Origin: Aeromicrobium sp.
GTDB taxonomy: Bacteria; Actinomycetota; Actinomycetes; Propionibacteriales; Nocardioidaceae
Assembly: GCA_014377785.1 (NCBI GenBank)
Contig: JACMOZ010000419.1
Coordinates: 1-33,868 of the forward strand
Direction: 5' to 3'
DNA length: 33,868 nucleotides
The notes under the pieces were generated by a model that was not told where the DNA came from, made no database searches, and saw only the letters and a list, made by a program, of their open reading frames with translations. Positions 23,966-33,868 of the stretch are shown here, piece after piece (position 1 is the first letter of the stretch; every line of letters begins with the position of its first letter). Both the position numbers and the translations under genes were made by a program.

Positions 23966-25303
23966 ATGGGTAAGCAAGAAGACTTTGTGCTACGTGCGCT
24001 CGAAGAACGCGACGTCCGATTCGTCCGCCTGTGGTTCACCGATGTGCTCGGGTCGCTGAAGTCCGTCGCGATCGCGCCGGCCGAACTCGGAGGGGCCTTC
24101 GCCGAAGGCATCGGTTTCGACGGTTCGGCCATCGAGGGCTTCGCCCGCGTGCACGAGGCCGACATGCTCGCCAAGCCTGATCCGTCGACGTTCCAGATTC
24201 TCCCGTGGCGCGGCGAAACCCCTGCGACGGCACGGATGTTCTGCGACATCCTGATGCCCGACGGCAGTCCCTCATACGCCGATCCTCGCCATGTCCTCAA
24301 GCGCACACTGCACAAGGCGGCCGATGCCGGCTTTACCTTCTATACGCATCCCGAGATCGAATTCTTCCTGTTCAAGGGCAAACCCGACAAAGGCGATAGC
24401 CCCGTTCCGGTTGATGACAGCGGCTACTTCGACCACACCGCCCAGGGCGGCGCCCAGGACTTCCGCCGGGAAGTCATCACCATGCTCGAGAACATGGGTA
24501 TTTCGGTCGAGTTCAGCCACCACGAGGGCGGCCCAGGCCAGCAAGAGATCGACCTGCGCTATGCCGACGCCCTCTCGACCGCCGACAACATCATGACGTT
24601 CCGTACGGTCGTCCGCGAAGTCGCGCTGAGCCAGGACAAATGGGCCTCCTTCATGCCCAAACCGTTCACCGAGCATCCTGGATCCGGCATGCATACCCAT
24701 GTCTCGTTGTTCGAGGGCGACGAAAATGCGTTTTACGAAGCCGGCGCCGAATACCAGTTGTCGCAGACGGGCCGGTCGTTCATTGCCGGCGTCCTGCACC
24801 ACACTCCCGAGATCACCGCCGTCACCAATCAATGGGTCAATTCCTACAAACGCCTCGCCGGCGGTGGCGGAGCCCCCAACTACGTCTGCTGGGGCCACAA
24901 CAACCGTTCGGCACTGATCCGGGTCCCGATGTACAAGCCGCACAAAGGCCAGTCGGCTCGTGTCGAAAACCGTGCGATCGACTCGGCCTGCAACCCCTAC
25001 CTGGCCTTTGCGCTTGTCCTCGCCGCAGGGCTCAAAGGCATCGAAGAAAAATATGAACTGCCGCCCGAGGCCGAGGACGACGTCTGGGGATTGAGCGAAA
25101 ACGAGCGCAAGGCCCTCGGCATCGCGCCGCTTCCGCGCAATCTCGACGAGGCGATCCGCACGATGGAAACCAGCGATCTCGTTGCCGAAACCCTCGGTGA
25201 ACATGTCTTCGACTTCTTCCTCCGCAACAAGCGGGCCGAGTGGAGTGACTACCGCACCCAGGTGACGCAGTTCGAGATAGATCGGCTCATGCCGCTCCTC
25301 TGA
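23966..25303 (+). CDS. glnA2: glutamine synthetase, GlnA2 type
   Basis: A type I glutamine synthetase-family enzyme of 445 aa. It aligns well with mycobacterial GlnA2 over its whole length: FVLRALEERDVRFVRLWFTD, GFDGSAIEGFARVHEADM, HPEIEFFLF, EFSHHEGGPGQQEIDLR, SFMPKPF..HPGSGMHTHVSLF, NSYKRL, WGHNNRSALIRVPMY and DSACNPYLAFALVLAAG. The C-terminal adenylylation Tyr loop of the GlnA1 type is not present, so the adjacent GlnE probably acts on a GlnA1 encoded elsewhere. ATG at 23966 is chosen because it matches the start of the mycobacterial protein; there is no ribosome site. The open frame extends upstream to 23780 without homology. glnE follows 121 nt downstream. Confidence 0.94.
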   Translation: MGKQEDFVLRALEERDVRFVRLWFTDVLGSLKSVAIAPAELGGAFAEGIGFDGSAIEGFARVHEADMLAKPDPSTFQILPWRGETPATARMFCDILMPDGSPSYADPRHVLKRTLHKAADAGFTFYTHPEIEFFLFKGKPDKGDSPVPVDDSGYFDHTAQGGAQDFRREVITMLENMGISVEFSHHEGGPGQQEIDLRYADALSTADNIMTFRTVVREVALSQDKWASFMPKPFTEHPGSGMHTHVSLFEGDENAFYEAGAEYQLSQTGRSFIAGVLHHTPEITAVTNQWVNSYKRLAGGGGAPNYVCWGHNNRSALIRVPMYKPHKGQSARVENRAIDSACNPYLAFALVLAAGLKGIEEKYELPPEAEDDVWGLSENERKALGIAPLPRNLDEAIRTMETSDLVAETLGEHVFDFFLRNKRAEWSDYRTQVTQFEIDRLMPLL

Positions 25304-25309
25304 TCACAT

Positions 25310-25404
25310 GCCGACGAGTCACTCACTTGCCGTGGGGAGTCACTCACAAATGCCCTTAATTGATGTGCGAGTGACTCGTCACCGCAAGCAGGCGACTCGT
25401 CGGC
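25310..25404. repeat. nested direct and inverted repeats between glnA2 and glnE
   Basis: GCCGACGAGTC (25310-25320) is perfectly inverted at 25394-25404. GACGAGTCACTC (25313-25324) is perfectly inverted at 25369-25380. The 11-mer GAGTCACTCAC occurs directly at 25316-25326 and 25337-25347. The right arm ends 8 nt before the glnE -10 box, so the element covers the glnE promoter. It could serve as the glnA2 terminator, a cooperative operator, or a dispersed palindromic element. Confidence 0.75.
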
Positions 25405-25412
25405 GCAACGGG

Positions 25413-25418
25413 TAGCCT
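25413..25418 (+). promoter_or_regulatory. -10 box (TAGCCT), leaderless start of glnE
   Basis: TAGCCT, then 6 nt, then the GTG start codon at 25425. Implies that glnE has its own promoter in addition to any read-through from glnA2. Confidence 0.6.
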
Positions 25419-25424
25419 GCACAC

Positions 25425-28370
25425 GTGGCTCCTGATGGTCGAGACGTTCCCCGAAACCTCGCGCGTATGGGTTTCGAAGCCGGCGAAGCGGCCGTTTTGC
25501 ACTTGGCTGCGCTGGGTGATGTACCGGACGCTTTGGTCGAACAGATTGCCGGAGTCGCCAGTCCCGACACGGCGTTGAAATCGCTTTCCCGCATCGCCGA
25601 GCCCTATGGCGCCGCCAAACTTCTCGCCTTGTTGGACTCCGATGACGTCCTCCGTCAGCGTCTCCTCATAGTGCTCGGCACCAGTCAGGCCCTGGGCGAT
25701 TTTCTCGCCAAGCATCCCGAATCCCTGACCGACCTCGGCGCAGGGGAACTCTCGAAAACGGCCCTCGACCTGGAGGAACAACGCCGGCAAATGGGGACGG
25801 CCAAAACCCCCGACGAACTGCGCGTCCACTATCACCGCAAACTTCTGCACATCGCGACCCGCGATCTGACGGCGCTGACGTCATTCGAGGACTCCTCGGC
25901 CGAGATCGCCGATCTTGCCGTTGCGACATTGGGTGCAGCCCTTGACATTGCTCGCCGGGATGAAGACGATGACGCGCTGTGCCGGCTCGCGATCGTCGCG
26001 ATGGGCAAGACCGGCGGCCGCGAGCTCAACTACATCAGTGATGTCGACGTCATCTTCGTTTACGAACCGACCGACGGCGCTGACGATCAGGCCGCCCTCA
26101 AGGCGGCGACCCGCCTGGCCGCCGCGACAATGCGAATCTGCGGCGAACATACGGCCGAAGGCGTGATTTGGGAAGTCGATGCCGAATTGCGGCCCGAGGG
26201 CAAATCGGGGCCGTTGGTCCGCACTTTGTCGAGCCACGTCAATTACTACGAGCGGTGGGCGACCACGTGGGAATTTCAAGCCCTGCTCAAGGGGCGGTAT
26301 GCCGCCGGCGACGAGCAGCTTGGTCGGGCCTATCTCGATGCCGTCTCCCCGATGATCTGGGCAGCCAGCACCCGTGACAACTTCGTGAGTGACGTACGTG
26401 CGATGCGCCGTCGGGTCGTCGACAACATACCGTCGGCGCAGATCGACCGGCAACTCAAACTCGGTCCCGGCGGCCTCCGCGACGTGGAGTTCGCGGTGCA
26501 ATTGCTGCAACTCGTTCACGGTCGCGTGGATGAGAGTTTGCGCAGTCCGACGACTTTGTCCGGTCTTCGCGCGCTCATCAAGGGCGGTTATGTCGGCCGC
26601 CGCGACGGTGCGGCGATGGAAGAGGCCTATGAATTTCTTCGCACGCTCGAACACCGCATCCAGTTGTTCAAACTGAGGCGAACCCACTTCGTTCCCGAGG
26701 ACGAAGAAGACCTGCGTCGCATCGGTCGCAGTATGGGTTTTCGCCACAATCCGGCCGAAAACCTCGTCCGCGAATGGCAGGCCCACCGGCGCGAAGTGCG
26801 CCGGCTGCATGAAAAGCTGTTCTATCGTCCGTTGCTCGAAGCTGTGGCCTCGTTGCCGACTGACGGGCTGCGTCTGACGCCCGAAGCAGCCGAACAGCGC
26901 CTCCGCGCCCTCGGCTATGTTGACCCGGTCGGAGCGCTCGCCCATCTGAAGGCGTTGACGTCGGGGTTGTCGCGCCGCGCTTCGATCCAGCGCTCGTTGC
27001 TACCTGCCATGTTGTCGTGGTTCGCCGAATCGCCGGACCCCGATGCGGGCCTTCTCGCTTTTCGCAAGATTTCCGAGGGGCTCGGGGAGACCCACTGGTA
27101 TTTGCGCAAACTTCGCGACGAGGGCGAAGGTGCCGAACAGTTGGCACACATCCTGTCATCCAGCAGGTATGTGACGGATCTGATTTTGCGGGCCCCCGAG
27201 TCCGTTGCGATGCTTGGTGACGCCGCCGAACTCGTTCCCCGTACGCGTGAGCGGCTGCTTACCGAAATGGAGACCGCGGCGGGACGCCATCGCGATCCGC
27301 TCGACGCGATCCGCACCGTACGCCGGATCCGCCGCCGCGAACTCTCCAGGATCGGCATCGCCGACGTCCTCGGGCGGCTCGATATCGACGAAGTGGGGGA
27401 GGCCCTCACCGACATCGCGACCGGCACGCTGTCCGCCGCCCTGATCGCGGCGACCGGCGTGGTCGAAGCCGAACGAGGGACTCTGCCGACCCGCATGGCG
27501 ATCGTCTTGATGGGGCGGCTCGGCGGTCACGAGGTGGGCTTCGGCTCCGATGCTGATGTCATGTTTGTGCACAGTCCATTGCCCGGTGCCGACGGAAGAG
27601 CACCCGATGAGAAGGCGGCCGGCGATGCGGCCATGGCGGTTGCCGTGGAACTGCGCAGGATGCTGGCAACGCCCGGAGACGATCCGGCCCTCGAAGTCGA
27701 TGCGAACCTGCGGCCGGAAGGACGCTCAGGACCGCTTGTACGATCATTCAATTCCTACAAGGCCTACTACGACAGGTGGTCGGCGGTATGGGAAGCCCAA
27801 GCGCTGTTGAGGGCTGAGGCCGTCGTTGGCGACAGGGAATTGTGTGAGCAGTTCACCATACTGATCGATCCGCTTCGCTGGCCCGGCAAGGGCATTTCAG
27901 ACGATGATGTGCGCGAGATTCGCCGGATCAAGGCCCGGATCGATTCTGAACGCCTGCCACGTGGGGCCAATCCCGCCACGCATCTCAAACTCGGTCGGGG
28001 CGGGCTCGCCGACGTCGAATGGACCGTGCAGCTCCTGCAAATGGAACACGCGCACCACGTCCCGGGATTGCGCACGACCAAGACTCTTGACGCGCTTCAT
28101 GCTGCCTGTGAAGCCGACTTGGTTTCCGAGGAGGATGCCGTCGTTCTCAAGGCGGCATGGCGACTTGTGAGCCGTATCCGCAACGCGGTGATGCTTTATC
28201 GCGCCAAGGCCGCCGAATCCATGGTTGAGCAGGCGAGCGAACGAGCGGGCGTCGCCTACCTCATGGGTTATGGCGCCGACGAGACCGAACTCATGATCGA
28301 CGATTATCTCCGCACGACCCGTCAGGCCCGCAAAGTCGTCGAACGGATCTTCTGGGGTCCCGCCGAATAG
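25425..28370 (+). CDS. glnE: bifunctional glutamine synthetase adenylyltransferase/deadenylase
   Basis: Attaches and removes AMP on a Tyr of glutamine synthetase according to nitrogen status; 981 aa, close to the M. tuberculosis enzyme. It has two nucleotidyltransferase halves. The N-terminal deadenylase has [20 protein letters not shown] (about 192-211) and [16 protein letters not shown]. The C-terminal adenylylase has [20 protein letters not shown] (about 696-715) and [16 protein letters not shown]. Each is followed by a helical GlnD-UR/EVH1-like regulatory segment ([12 protein letters not shown] and [12 protein letters not shown]). GTG start at 25425 is supported by the TAGCCT box. Its nearest synthetase, GlnA2, lacks the usual target Tyr. 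Confidence 0.96.
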   Translation: MAPDGRDVPRNLARMGFEAGEAAVLHLAALGDVPDALVEQIAGVASPDTALKSLSRIAEPYGAAKLLALLDSDDVLRQRLLIVLGTSQALGDFLAKHPESLTDLGAGELSKTALDLEEQRRQMGTAKTPDELRVHYHRKLLHIATRDLTALTSFEDSSAEIADLAVATLGAALDIARRDEDDDALCRLAIVAMGKTGGRELNYISDVDVIFVYEPTDGADDQAALKAATRLAAATMRICGEHTAEGVIWEVDAELRPEGKSGPLVRTLSSHVNYYERWATTWEFQALLKGRYAAGDEQLGRAYLDAVSPMIWAASTRDNFVSDVRAMRRRVVDNIPSAQIDRQLKLGPGGLRDVEFAVQLLQLVHGRVDESLRSPTTLSGLRALIKGGYVGRRDGAAMEEAYEFLRTLEHRIQLFKLRRTHFVPEDEEDLRRIGRSMGFRHNPAENLVREWQAHRREVRRLHEKLFYRPLLEAVASLPTDGLRLTPEAAEQRLRALGYVDPVGALAHLKALTSGLSRRASIQRSLLPAMLSWFAESPDPDAGLLAFRKISEGLGETHWYLRKLRDEGEGAEQLAHILSSSRYVTDLILRAPESVAMLGDAAELVPRTRERLLTEMETAAGRHRDPLDAIRTVRRIRRRELSRIGIADVLGRLDIDEVGEALTDIATGTLSAALIAATGVVEAERGTLPTRMAIVLMGRLGGHEVGFGSDADVMFVHSPLPGADGRAPDEKAAGDAAMAVAVELRRMLATPGDDPALEVDANLRPEGRSGPLVRSFNSYKAYYDRWSAVWEAQALLRAEAVVGDRELCEQFTILIDPLRWPGKGISDDDVREIRRIKARIDSERLPRGANPATHLKLGRGGLADVEWTVQLLQMEHAHHVPGLRTTKTLDALHAACEADLVSEEDAVVLKAAWRLVSRIRNAVMLYRAKAAESMVEQASERAGVAYLMGYGADETELMIDDYLRTTRQARKVVERIFWGPAE

Positions 28371-28617
28371 ACGGTATGAGGGTTGGTGGCTGGGGCCCCG
28401 CGGTCCGTGTCCCCCGTTTTGCTTTGTCGTCACACGTTACTTCAGTGCACGCATGTACACCGTTGAGGTGTGTCTGTTTTGTGCCTCAAAAGACTCAAAG
28501 AGTCCAGTATCTATGCAGGGCAGAGATGTAATGCTTGCGTGTCGTTCCGCAATGGTGCATGATCTCAGTGAACAGTCGTGCACTCAGCGTCGACGGCCGC
28601 AAGCGAAGGAAAATTCA
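28371..28617. promoter_or_regulatory. fas upstream region with palindromes
   Basis: A 247-bp gene-free region, more AT-rich than its surroundings. It holds a perfect 13-bp palindrome GACTCAAAGAGTC (28492-28504), a possible -10 box TATCTA just after it (about 28509-28514), an ACACC..GGTGT dyad near 28457-28471, and AGTGCACG near 28445 inverted as CGTGCACT near 28577. The 13-bp palindrome falls between the expected -35 and -10 positions, a good place for a repressor. In mycolic-acid bacteria fas is controlled by FasR, but I cannot show that this is its site. Confidence 0.4.
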
Positions 28618-31600
28618 GTGACGATCATCGAACCTTTGACCACGCACGTACTCACCCAATCGATCGAGCGGCGTTCATCGCTCGTCGACCGCATTAACGG
28701 CGGAGAGGCCTATACGCTTGCGTTCGGCGGTCAGGGGACACCGTGGCTTGAACCGCTCGCGGATCTGATTCGAGACTTTGCACTCGATGGCGAGATCACC
28801 GCGCTCGTGTCAAATTCCGAGTCGTTGATTACACCTGTGGCTCGCCAGTTTGACCGCGTCGGCGCCGCGTTCGATCCAGTCGGCTGGGCTCATCAACGTG
28901 ACGGAGCTGGTTCGGCAGAAGGCCAGGATGGCGCCGAGGCTCCGGCAAACCGGATGCTTTCTACGGCCGCAGTCTCCGTTCCCGGAATCCTGCTCGCACA
29001 ATTGGCCGGGCTGAAGGCCTTGCGCAAGCAGGGGATCGATCCACGAATAAACCCGCCAGTTGCCGTCGTCGCTCATTCTCAGGGTCATCTGGCAAGCGCC
29101 TCTCTTGGCGACGTCAGCGACGCAGAACTTCTCGCTGTTGCCCGCATGATTGGTGTCGCCACCACGATCGTTGCGCGTCGACGCAATCTGGTGGGCGACA
29201 CCATGCTGAGCATCGGCAATGTGTCGCCCGAGCGGATCGATGACATCCTTTTGGGGCTTCCACAGGCCGGCGATGTCGTTTCACAAGTACGCAATGGCCG
29301 CCGATCGGTCGTCGTATCGGGGCCGCCTGAACAACTGCGGATATTGCAGTCGCATTGTGAAGAGGTCGCCACGTTGGAAAAGGCCGAACGCGAAAACAAA
29401 CGTCGCGGCGGCGCGGCATTCGCGCCGGTGTTCGAACTGCTCGACACACAGGCCGCGTTCCACCACCCAGCGCTCGTCGAAGCCGCTGACATGGTGCAGG
29501 AGTGGTCTGTGACGTGTGGACTCGATGCCATCCGCGCACGCGCACTCGCGATGGAATCGATAGTCGATCCGGTCGACTGGGTCGCGGCACTCGACGCCGC
29601 AGCCGACGCCGGCGCGCAGTGGCTACTCGATGTCGGTCCATCGGATCTCATCACCCGGTTGTCCTCGCGCGAACTGCGTGGTCGCGGCGTCACGTCGATC
29701 GCCACCACGACCCGCCGTGGGCATCGCGAACTGACAAGTGCAGGTGCGGCACCGCGCCGATCCAGGCCATGGGCGGCGTACGCGCCAACCGTCGTGTCGC
29801 TGCCTGGTGGCCAGCTGTGCGTGGAAACGCGATTCACCAGACTGACCGGTCGTTCGCCAATTTTGCTGGCGGGTATGACCCCGACGACCGTCGACGCGGC
29901 AATTGTCGCCGCGGCAGCGAATGCTGGATTCTGGGCCGAACTCGCCGGCGGCGGGCAAGTCACGGAGCCGATATTCGCTGATCGCATAGCCGAAATGCGC
30001 GACTTGCTGGAACCGGGACGCTCCTACCAATTCAACACGGTTTTTCTTGATCCCTATTTGTGGAAGATGCAAATTGGGCAGAAGCGACTCGTGCAGCGTG
30101 CCCGGGCAGATGGTGCGGCGATTGACGCCGTGATTGTGTCCGCAGGGGTACCCGAACGTGAAGACGCGGCGGCCCTCATCCAGGAATTGCGTGCAGCCAA
30201 CCTCAGTTACGTGGTGTTCAAGCCGGGCACCCTCAAACAAATCCGCGCGGTCATCGATATTGCCCACGATTGCGCGCCGACGCCGATCATCGTGCAAATC
30301 GAAGGAGGGAAGGCTGGCGGCCACCATTCCTGGGAGGACTTGGACGAAATTCTCCTTGCGACCTATGGGGACCTGCGTGCCTGCGAAAACATTGTCGTAT
30401 GCGTCGGCGGTGGTATCGGCACCCCCGAGATTGCCGCAACATATCTCGATGGCACGTGGGCGCGGACTTATGACTATCCGTCCATGCCACTCGACGGAAT
30501 TCTGGTCGGTACGGCCGCGATGGCGACCCTCGAGGCAACGACGACCCCCGAGGTCAAAGCGCTGCTCGTCCAAACGCCGGGCACGCCGGGCTGGATTGGT
30601 GCCGGCTGCGCGATCGGTGGAATGGCATCAGGGCGTAGCCACCTCGGTGCGGACATCCATGAGATCGACAACAGCGCCTCGCGTTGTGGCCGATTGCTTG
30701 ACCAAGTCGCCGGCGACGCCGATGCGGTCGAGGCGCAACGCGACGAAATTGTGGTCGCGCTGAATGCGACCGCAATTCCCTATTTCGGCGATGTGGCGGC
30801 GATGACGTACGCGGCCTGGCTGGAACGCTATGTCGAACTCGCAGGGACTCCGCCCTGGCCAGACGTCTCGTGGAGCGATCGCTTCGTGGCGATGTTGCAA
30901 CGCGCGGAGGCGCGCCTGCACGGTTCAGACCGGGGACAGATCCCCACTCTTTTTGCCGATGCCAACTCGATCAATGATCCGCAGACCGCTCTTACCGCGT
31001 TCGCCGCCGCCCACCCGACTGCCAACGATGTCGTCCTCCATCCCGCGGACGTGCCATTTTTTGTCGAGCTCTGCGGCACCGCAGGCAAGCCGGTCAACTT
31101 TGTGCCTGTCCTCGATGCCGACGTGCGTCTTTGGTGGCGTTCGGACTCGCTCTGGCAGGCTCAGGATCGGCGGTATGGTGCGGACGAAGTCTGCATTGTT
31201 CCCGGTCCGGTGTCAGTGGCCGGCATCGATCGCATTGATGAACCCATTGCCGACCTGCTCCAACGCTTTGAAGACGTCAGCGTCGACGGGTTGCTCGCCA
31301 TCGGTGACGCACCCATGAACGTGTCGGGTCGCCGTCGCGTCGATGCAGTGGTCGGTGCGCTTGCCGTTCTTCTCGCCGCGCCGGATGTCCTCTGGGCGGG
31401 ACGACTCATCCGCAATCCGATTCACCGACTTGGCACCGACTGGGTGATCGTCGATGACAACCGTGCCGAACTCGCCGAGACCGGTGCATCCGTGACCGTT
31501 GAAGGTCGCACCGCAGTCCTTACAGTGCCACTCGGGCGGCCGCTTATGGTGACGATTGACATCGGCGAGGCGGTTGCTACGGGAGCTGCCCCGATCGTGA

Positions 31601-33868
31601 CGACCGATGCGGCCGAGGATGCCATGACTCTGCTTCTTTCCAGTGCTGCCGGCAGCGAACTCCCGGCCGTCGTCGACGGCATCGCGACCATCACGGCAGA
31701 CTGGCACCCCGATCTTGTCGCAGATCATGCCGGCGTCACGGCCGATGGCGCAGCCGATAAGCCACAGCATCCGGTGCCCGACGTGCTTGTCGGCTTAGTG
31801 TGGCCGGCAGTATTTTCCACGCTCGGCGCGGCTCATGCCGACGACGGCACCGCTGTTATTGAGGGCATGCTGGATCTGGTCCACCTCGATCACGCGATTC
31901 GCCTCGAAAATCCGCTCCCGCTTGACGAAGCGGAGTTGACGATCAGCGCGCGCGTTGCTGACATTGCCGAGACGTCCGTGGGCCGCGTTGTCACCGTGAT
32001 CGTGAGCGTCGACAGCGACGATGAACGCATCGCCTCGATGACGGAGCGTTTTGCAATCCGCGGTCGGGGTGGTGCGCAAGACCTCGCGGACCCGGTACGT
32101 GTGGGAGGGGCATTCGTCAAGATTATTGAAACCCCCCGGCGCTCGCGGGTACACAAGACGATTGAGGCGCCGATCGATATGCATGCCTTCGCCGAAGTCT
32201 CCGGTGACCACAACCCGATTCACACCAATCGTGCTGCCGCTCGACTTGCCGGTCTGGGTGAACCGATCGTCCACGGCATGTGGTTGTCGGCGGCAGCCCA
32301 GCAGGCTGTGGCGGGCCGCCGGGTCACCGGATGGACGACACGTTTCCTCGCGTCGCTGTCCCCGGGTGCCGAGGTTGACATCAGTGCGGACCGGGTCGGC
32401 ATCGACAGTGGCGCAGAGATCGTCGAAGTGACGTGCCGGGCAGACGGCGAAATCGTCATGTCGGCAACGGCGCGTCTCGAAGCACCGCACACGGCATACG
32501 CGTTCCCAGGCCAAGGCATTCAACACCAAGGCATGGGCATGGACGGCTATGGCAGATCCACGGCCGCCCGCAACGTATGGGATCGCGCCGATGCCCACAC
32601 CCGTTCGGCGCTCGGCTTCTCGATCCTGACGGCCGTGCGCGACAACCCGACGGTGCTCAAAGTCAACGGCGAGACACACCGCCACCCCGACGGTGTGTTG
32701 TTCCTGACGCAGTTCACCCAGGTGGCCATGGCAACCCTTGGCGCTGCACAGACTGCCGAGCTTCGCGAGGCGGGCGTATTCGTCGAAGGCTCCATGCTGT
32801 GTGGACATTCACTCGGCGAATACAACGCGCTGGCCGCAGTGTCGGGCATCATTGAGCTCGAAGCAGTCGTTGAAGTCGTGTTCCAGCGCGGTTCGGTCAT
32901 GCACAAGATGGTTCCGCGCGACGAGGAGGGCCGCAGCAATTATCGGCTCGCCGCAATCCGTCCTTCGCAAATGGGCCTCGACGACGAAGCCGTGCCCGAC
33001 TTTATTGCCGGTGTCGCCAAGTCCTCGGGTGAATTCCTTGAGATAGTCAACTACAACGTGCGCGGCTCCCAATATGCGATCGCGGGAACAATAGCTGGAC
33101 TTGAAGAACTCGAATCCATTGTCAACCGCATGCGTGATGAGTTTGGTGGACGAAGTGCCTTCATCCTCGTGCCGGGGATCGATGTCCCGGCCCACGCGAC
33201 GATGTTGCGCGCAGGGGTGCCAGATTTCCGTATTCGGCTCGATGAGTTGTTGCCAACCGAAATTGATCCCGACATTCTGACGGGTCGCTACATACCCAAC
33301 CTCGTGCCGAAGCCGTTCTCCCTCAACCGGGACTTCGTCCAGGAAATCGCCGACTATGTTCCCTCCGAACCGCTTTCGGAAGTTCTCAAAGATTTCGACG
33401 AATGGTCGGCAAAGCCTGCCGAATTGTGCCGGACGCTGTTGATCGAGTTGTTGGCTTGGCAATTCGCCAGCCCGGTCCGCTGGATCGAGACGCAGGATTT
33501 ATTGTTCGGCGAGGAGATCGGGATCGAGCGTTTTGTCGAGATCGGCGTCGGTTCTGCACCGACTGTGGCTAATTTGGCCGCCGCCACGCTCAAACTGCCG
33601 GGACGTTATTTCCATGACGTCGAGGTGCTCAACTTCGATCGAGACAACGCGACAATGTTTTGCACCGATGAGGATCTTGTCGCCGACGAAGAACCAGATG
33701 TCGACGTCGACGAAGACGCCGAAACCCCGGCCGTCGTGCTGGCACCTTCGTTGCCGAGATCAGGCAGTGGACCGCGCCCGGATGACCTTTCCTTTGACGC
33801 CGCCGACGCGAGCCAGATCCTCATCGCGTTGTGGACCAAAATCCGGATCGACCAGATCGGTGCCGCCG
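28618..33868 (+). CDS. fas: type I fatty acid synthase, 5' part (runs off window)
   Basis: The multifunctional FAS-I that makes acyl-CoA primers for membrane and mycolic acids; the first 1750 of roughly 3000 residues are present. Domain order matches the mycobacterial enzyme: acetyltransferase (about 20-400) with Ser154 in [11 protein letters not shown] enoyl reductase (about 410-900) with [29 protein letters not shown] and [10 protein letters not shown]; MaoC-like dehydratase (about 1180) with [12 protein letters not shown] and [11 protein letters not shown]; malonyl/palmitoyl transferase (from 1290) with [14 protein letters not shown] and Ser1398 in [11 protein letters not shown]; then an acidic linker and the first helix of the acyl carrier domain ([13 protein letters not shown]), cut before the phosphopantetheine Ser. 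The frame is open throughout. GTG at 28618 follows a GAAGGA ribosome site. The acetyltransferase has AHSQG where GHSxG is usual. Confidence 0.96.
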   Translation, partial: MTIIEPLTTHVLTQSIERRSSLVDRINGGEAYTLAFGGQGTPWLEPLADLIRDFALDGEITALVSNSESLITPVARQFDRVGAAFDPVGWAHQRDGAGSAEGQDGAEAPANRMLSTAAVSVPGILLAQLAGLKALRKQGIDPRINPPVAVVAHSQGHLASASLGDVSDAELLAVARMIGVATTIVARRRNLVGDTMLSIGNVSPERIDDILLGLPQAGDVVSQVRNGRRSVVVSGPPEQLRILQSHCEEVATLEKAERENKRRGGAAFAPVFELLDTQAAFHHPALVEAADMVQEWSVTCGLDAIRARALAMESIVDPVDWVAALDAAADAGAQWLLDVGPSDLITRLSSRELRGRGVTSIATTTRRGHRELTSAGAAPRRSRPWAAYAPTVVSLPGGQLCVETRFTRLTGRSPILLAGMTPTTVDAAIVAAAANAGFWAELAGGGQVTEPIFADRIAEMRDLLEPGRSYQFNTVFLDPYLWKMQIGQKRLVQRARADGAAIDAVIVSAGVPEREDAAALIQELRAANLSYVVFKPGTLKQIRAVIDIAHDCAPTPIIVQIEGGKAGGHHSWEDLDEILLATYGDLRACENIVVCVGGGIGTPEIAATYLDGTWARTYDYPSMPLDGILVGTAAMATLEATTTPEVKALLVQTPGTPGWIGAGCAIGGMASGRSHLGADIHEIDNSASRCGRLLDQVAGDADAVEAQRDEIVVALNATAIPYFGDVAAMTYAAWLERYVELAGTPPWPDVSWSDRFVAMLQRAEARLHGSDRGQIPTLFADANSINDPQTALTAFAAAHPTANDVVLHPADVPFFVELCGTAGKPVNFVPVLDADVRLWWRSDSLWQAQDRRYGADEVCIVPGPVSVAGIDRIDEPIADLLQRFEDVSVDGLLAIGDAPMNVSGRRRVDAVVGALAVLLAAPDVLWAGRLIRNPIHRLGTDWVIVDDNRAELAETGASVTVEGRTAVLTVPLGRPLMVTIDIGEAVATGAAPIVTTDAAEDAMTLLLSSAAGSELPAVVDGIATITADWHPDLVADHAGVTADGAADKPQHPVPDVLVGLVWPAVFSTLGAAHADDGTAVIEGMLDLVHLDHAIRLENPLPLDEAELTISARVADIAETSVGRVVTVIVSVDSDDERIASMTERFAIRGRGGAQDLADPVRVGGAFVKIIETPRRSRVHKTIEAPIDMHAFAEVSGDHNPIHTNRAAARLAGLGEPIVHGMWLSAAAQQAVAGRRVTGWTTRFLASLSPGAEVDISADRVGIDSGAEIVEVTCRADGEIVMSATARLEAPHTAYAFPGQGIQHQGMGMDGYGRSTAARNVWDRADAHTRSALGFSILTAVRDNPTVLKVNGETHRHPDGVLFLTQFTQVAMATLGAAQTAELREAGVFVEGSMLCGHSLGEYNALAAVSGIIELEAVVEVVFQRGSVMHKMVPRDEEGRSNYRLAAIRPSQMGLDDEAVPDFIAGVAKSSGEFLEIVNYNVRGSQYAIAGTIAGLEELESIVNRMRDEFGGRSAFILVPGIDVPAHATMLRAGVPDFRIRLDELLPTEIDPDILTGRYIPNLVPKPFSLNRDFVQEIADYVPSEPLSEVLKDFDEWSAKPAELCRTLLIELLAWQFASPVRWIETQDLLFGEEIGIERFVEIGVGSAPTVANLAAATLKLPGRYFHDVEVLNFDRDNATMFCTDEDLVADEEPDVDVDEDAETPAVVLAPSLPRSGSGPRPDDLSFDAADASQILIALWTKIRIDQIGAA

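Noticed and set aside
23966-25303. GlnA2 as the target of the adjacent GlnE
   Set aside because: The C-terminal Tyr loop that is adenylylated in GlnA1-type enzymes is not seen, so adjacency alone is not evidence of a substrate.
28552-28617. Alternative ATG start of fas at 28552
   Set aside because: It is in frame but has no ribosome site and adds a basic segment unlike known Fas N-termini; GTG 28618 has GAAGGA at good spacing.

Overview
The window is GC-rich (roughly 60%) chromosomal DNA from an actinobacterium, most likely a mycolic-acid bacterium (Mycobacteriales/Corynebacteriales). The evidence is a giant type I fatty acid synthase (fas) running off the right edge, an RNase H/acid phosphatase fusion behind NIF3-like and coiled-coil zinc-ribbon genes (an arrangement also known in Mycobacterium), a glnA2-glnE pair, a class A rnpB and frequent leaderless starts. 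I cannot name the genus.

Layout. 1-245: a 23-bp tandem repeat and no gene. 246-1942 (-): a Tat-exported PhoD-type phosphatase with a frameshift near its 3' end. 2046-2747 (+): a class I glutamine amidotransferase. 2734-5399 (-): a polar amino acid ABC importer (binding lipoprotein, permease, ATPase). 5492-11527 (-): an apparent operon of acyl-CoA synthetase, DUF3556-like membrane protein, FAD-dependent desaturase-like oxidoreductase and PucR-type regulator. 11629-11955 (+): a lipase remnant with its middle deleted. 12003-15003 (+): NIF3-like protein, zinc-ribbon coiled-coil protein (apparently CTG-initiated) and RNase HI/phosphatase fusion. 15102-16063 (-): yaaA and a small frameshifted membrane protein. 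16097-16539 (+): rnpB. 16627-17475 (-): map. 17517-18526 (+): two small genes of unknown function. 18531-19406 (-): panB. 19505-19615 (-): a vapC toxin tail. 19621-21375 (-): nadE. 21559-23496 (+): a large acyl-CoA dehydrogenase. 23526-23876 (-): yjdM/phnA-like. 23966-28370 (+): glnA2 and glnE. 28618 to the right edge (+): fas.

Two themes link the genes. Lipid metabolism: fas, the acyl-CoA dehydrogenase, the FadD-led operon and a dead lipase. Nitrogen and cofactor metabolism: glnA2/glnE, amino acid uptake, glutamine-dependent NAD synthase, the amidotransferase and panB.

The strongest regulatory pattern is a TAGnnT -10 box placed exactly 6 nt before the start codon of six genes (amidotransferase, yaaA, map, nadE, yjdM, glnE), with a close variant before the NIF3-like gene. 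This implies leaderless mRNAs, mostly with GTG starts. The best candidate for an undescribed system is the FadD/DUF3556/oxidoreductase/PucR operon. Two frameshifts (phoD, small membrane protein) and two gene remnants (lipase, vapC) suggest either local decay or, for the frameshifts, sequencing indels.
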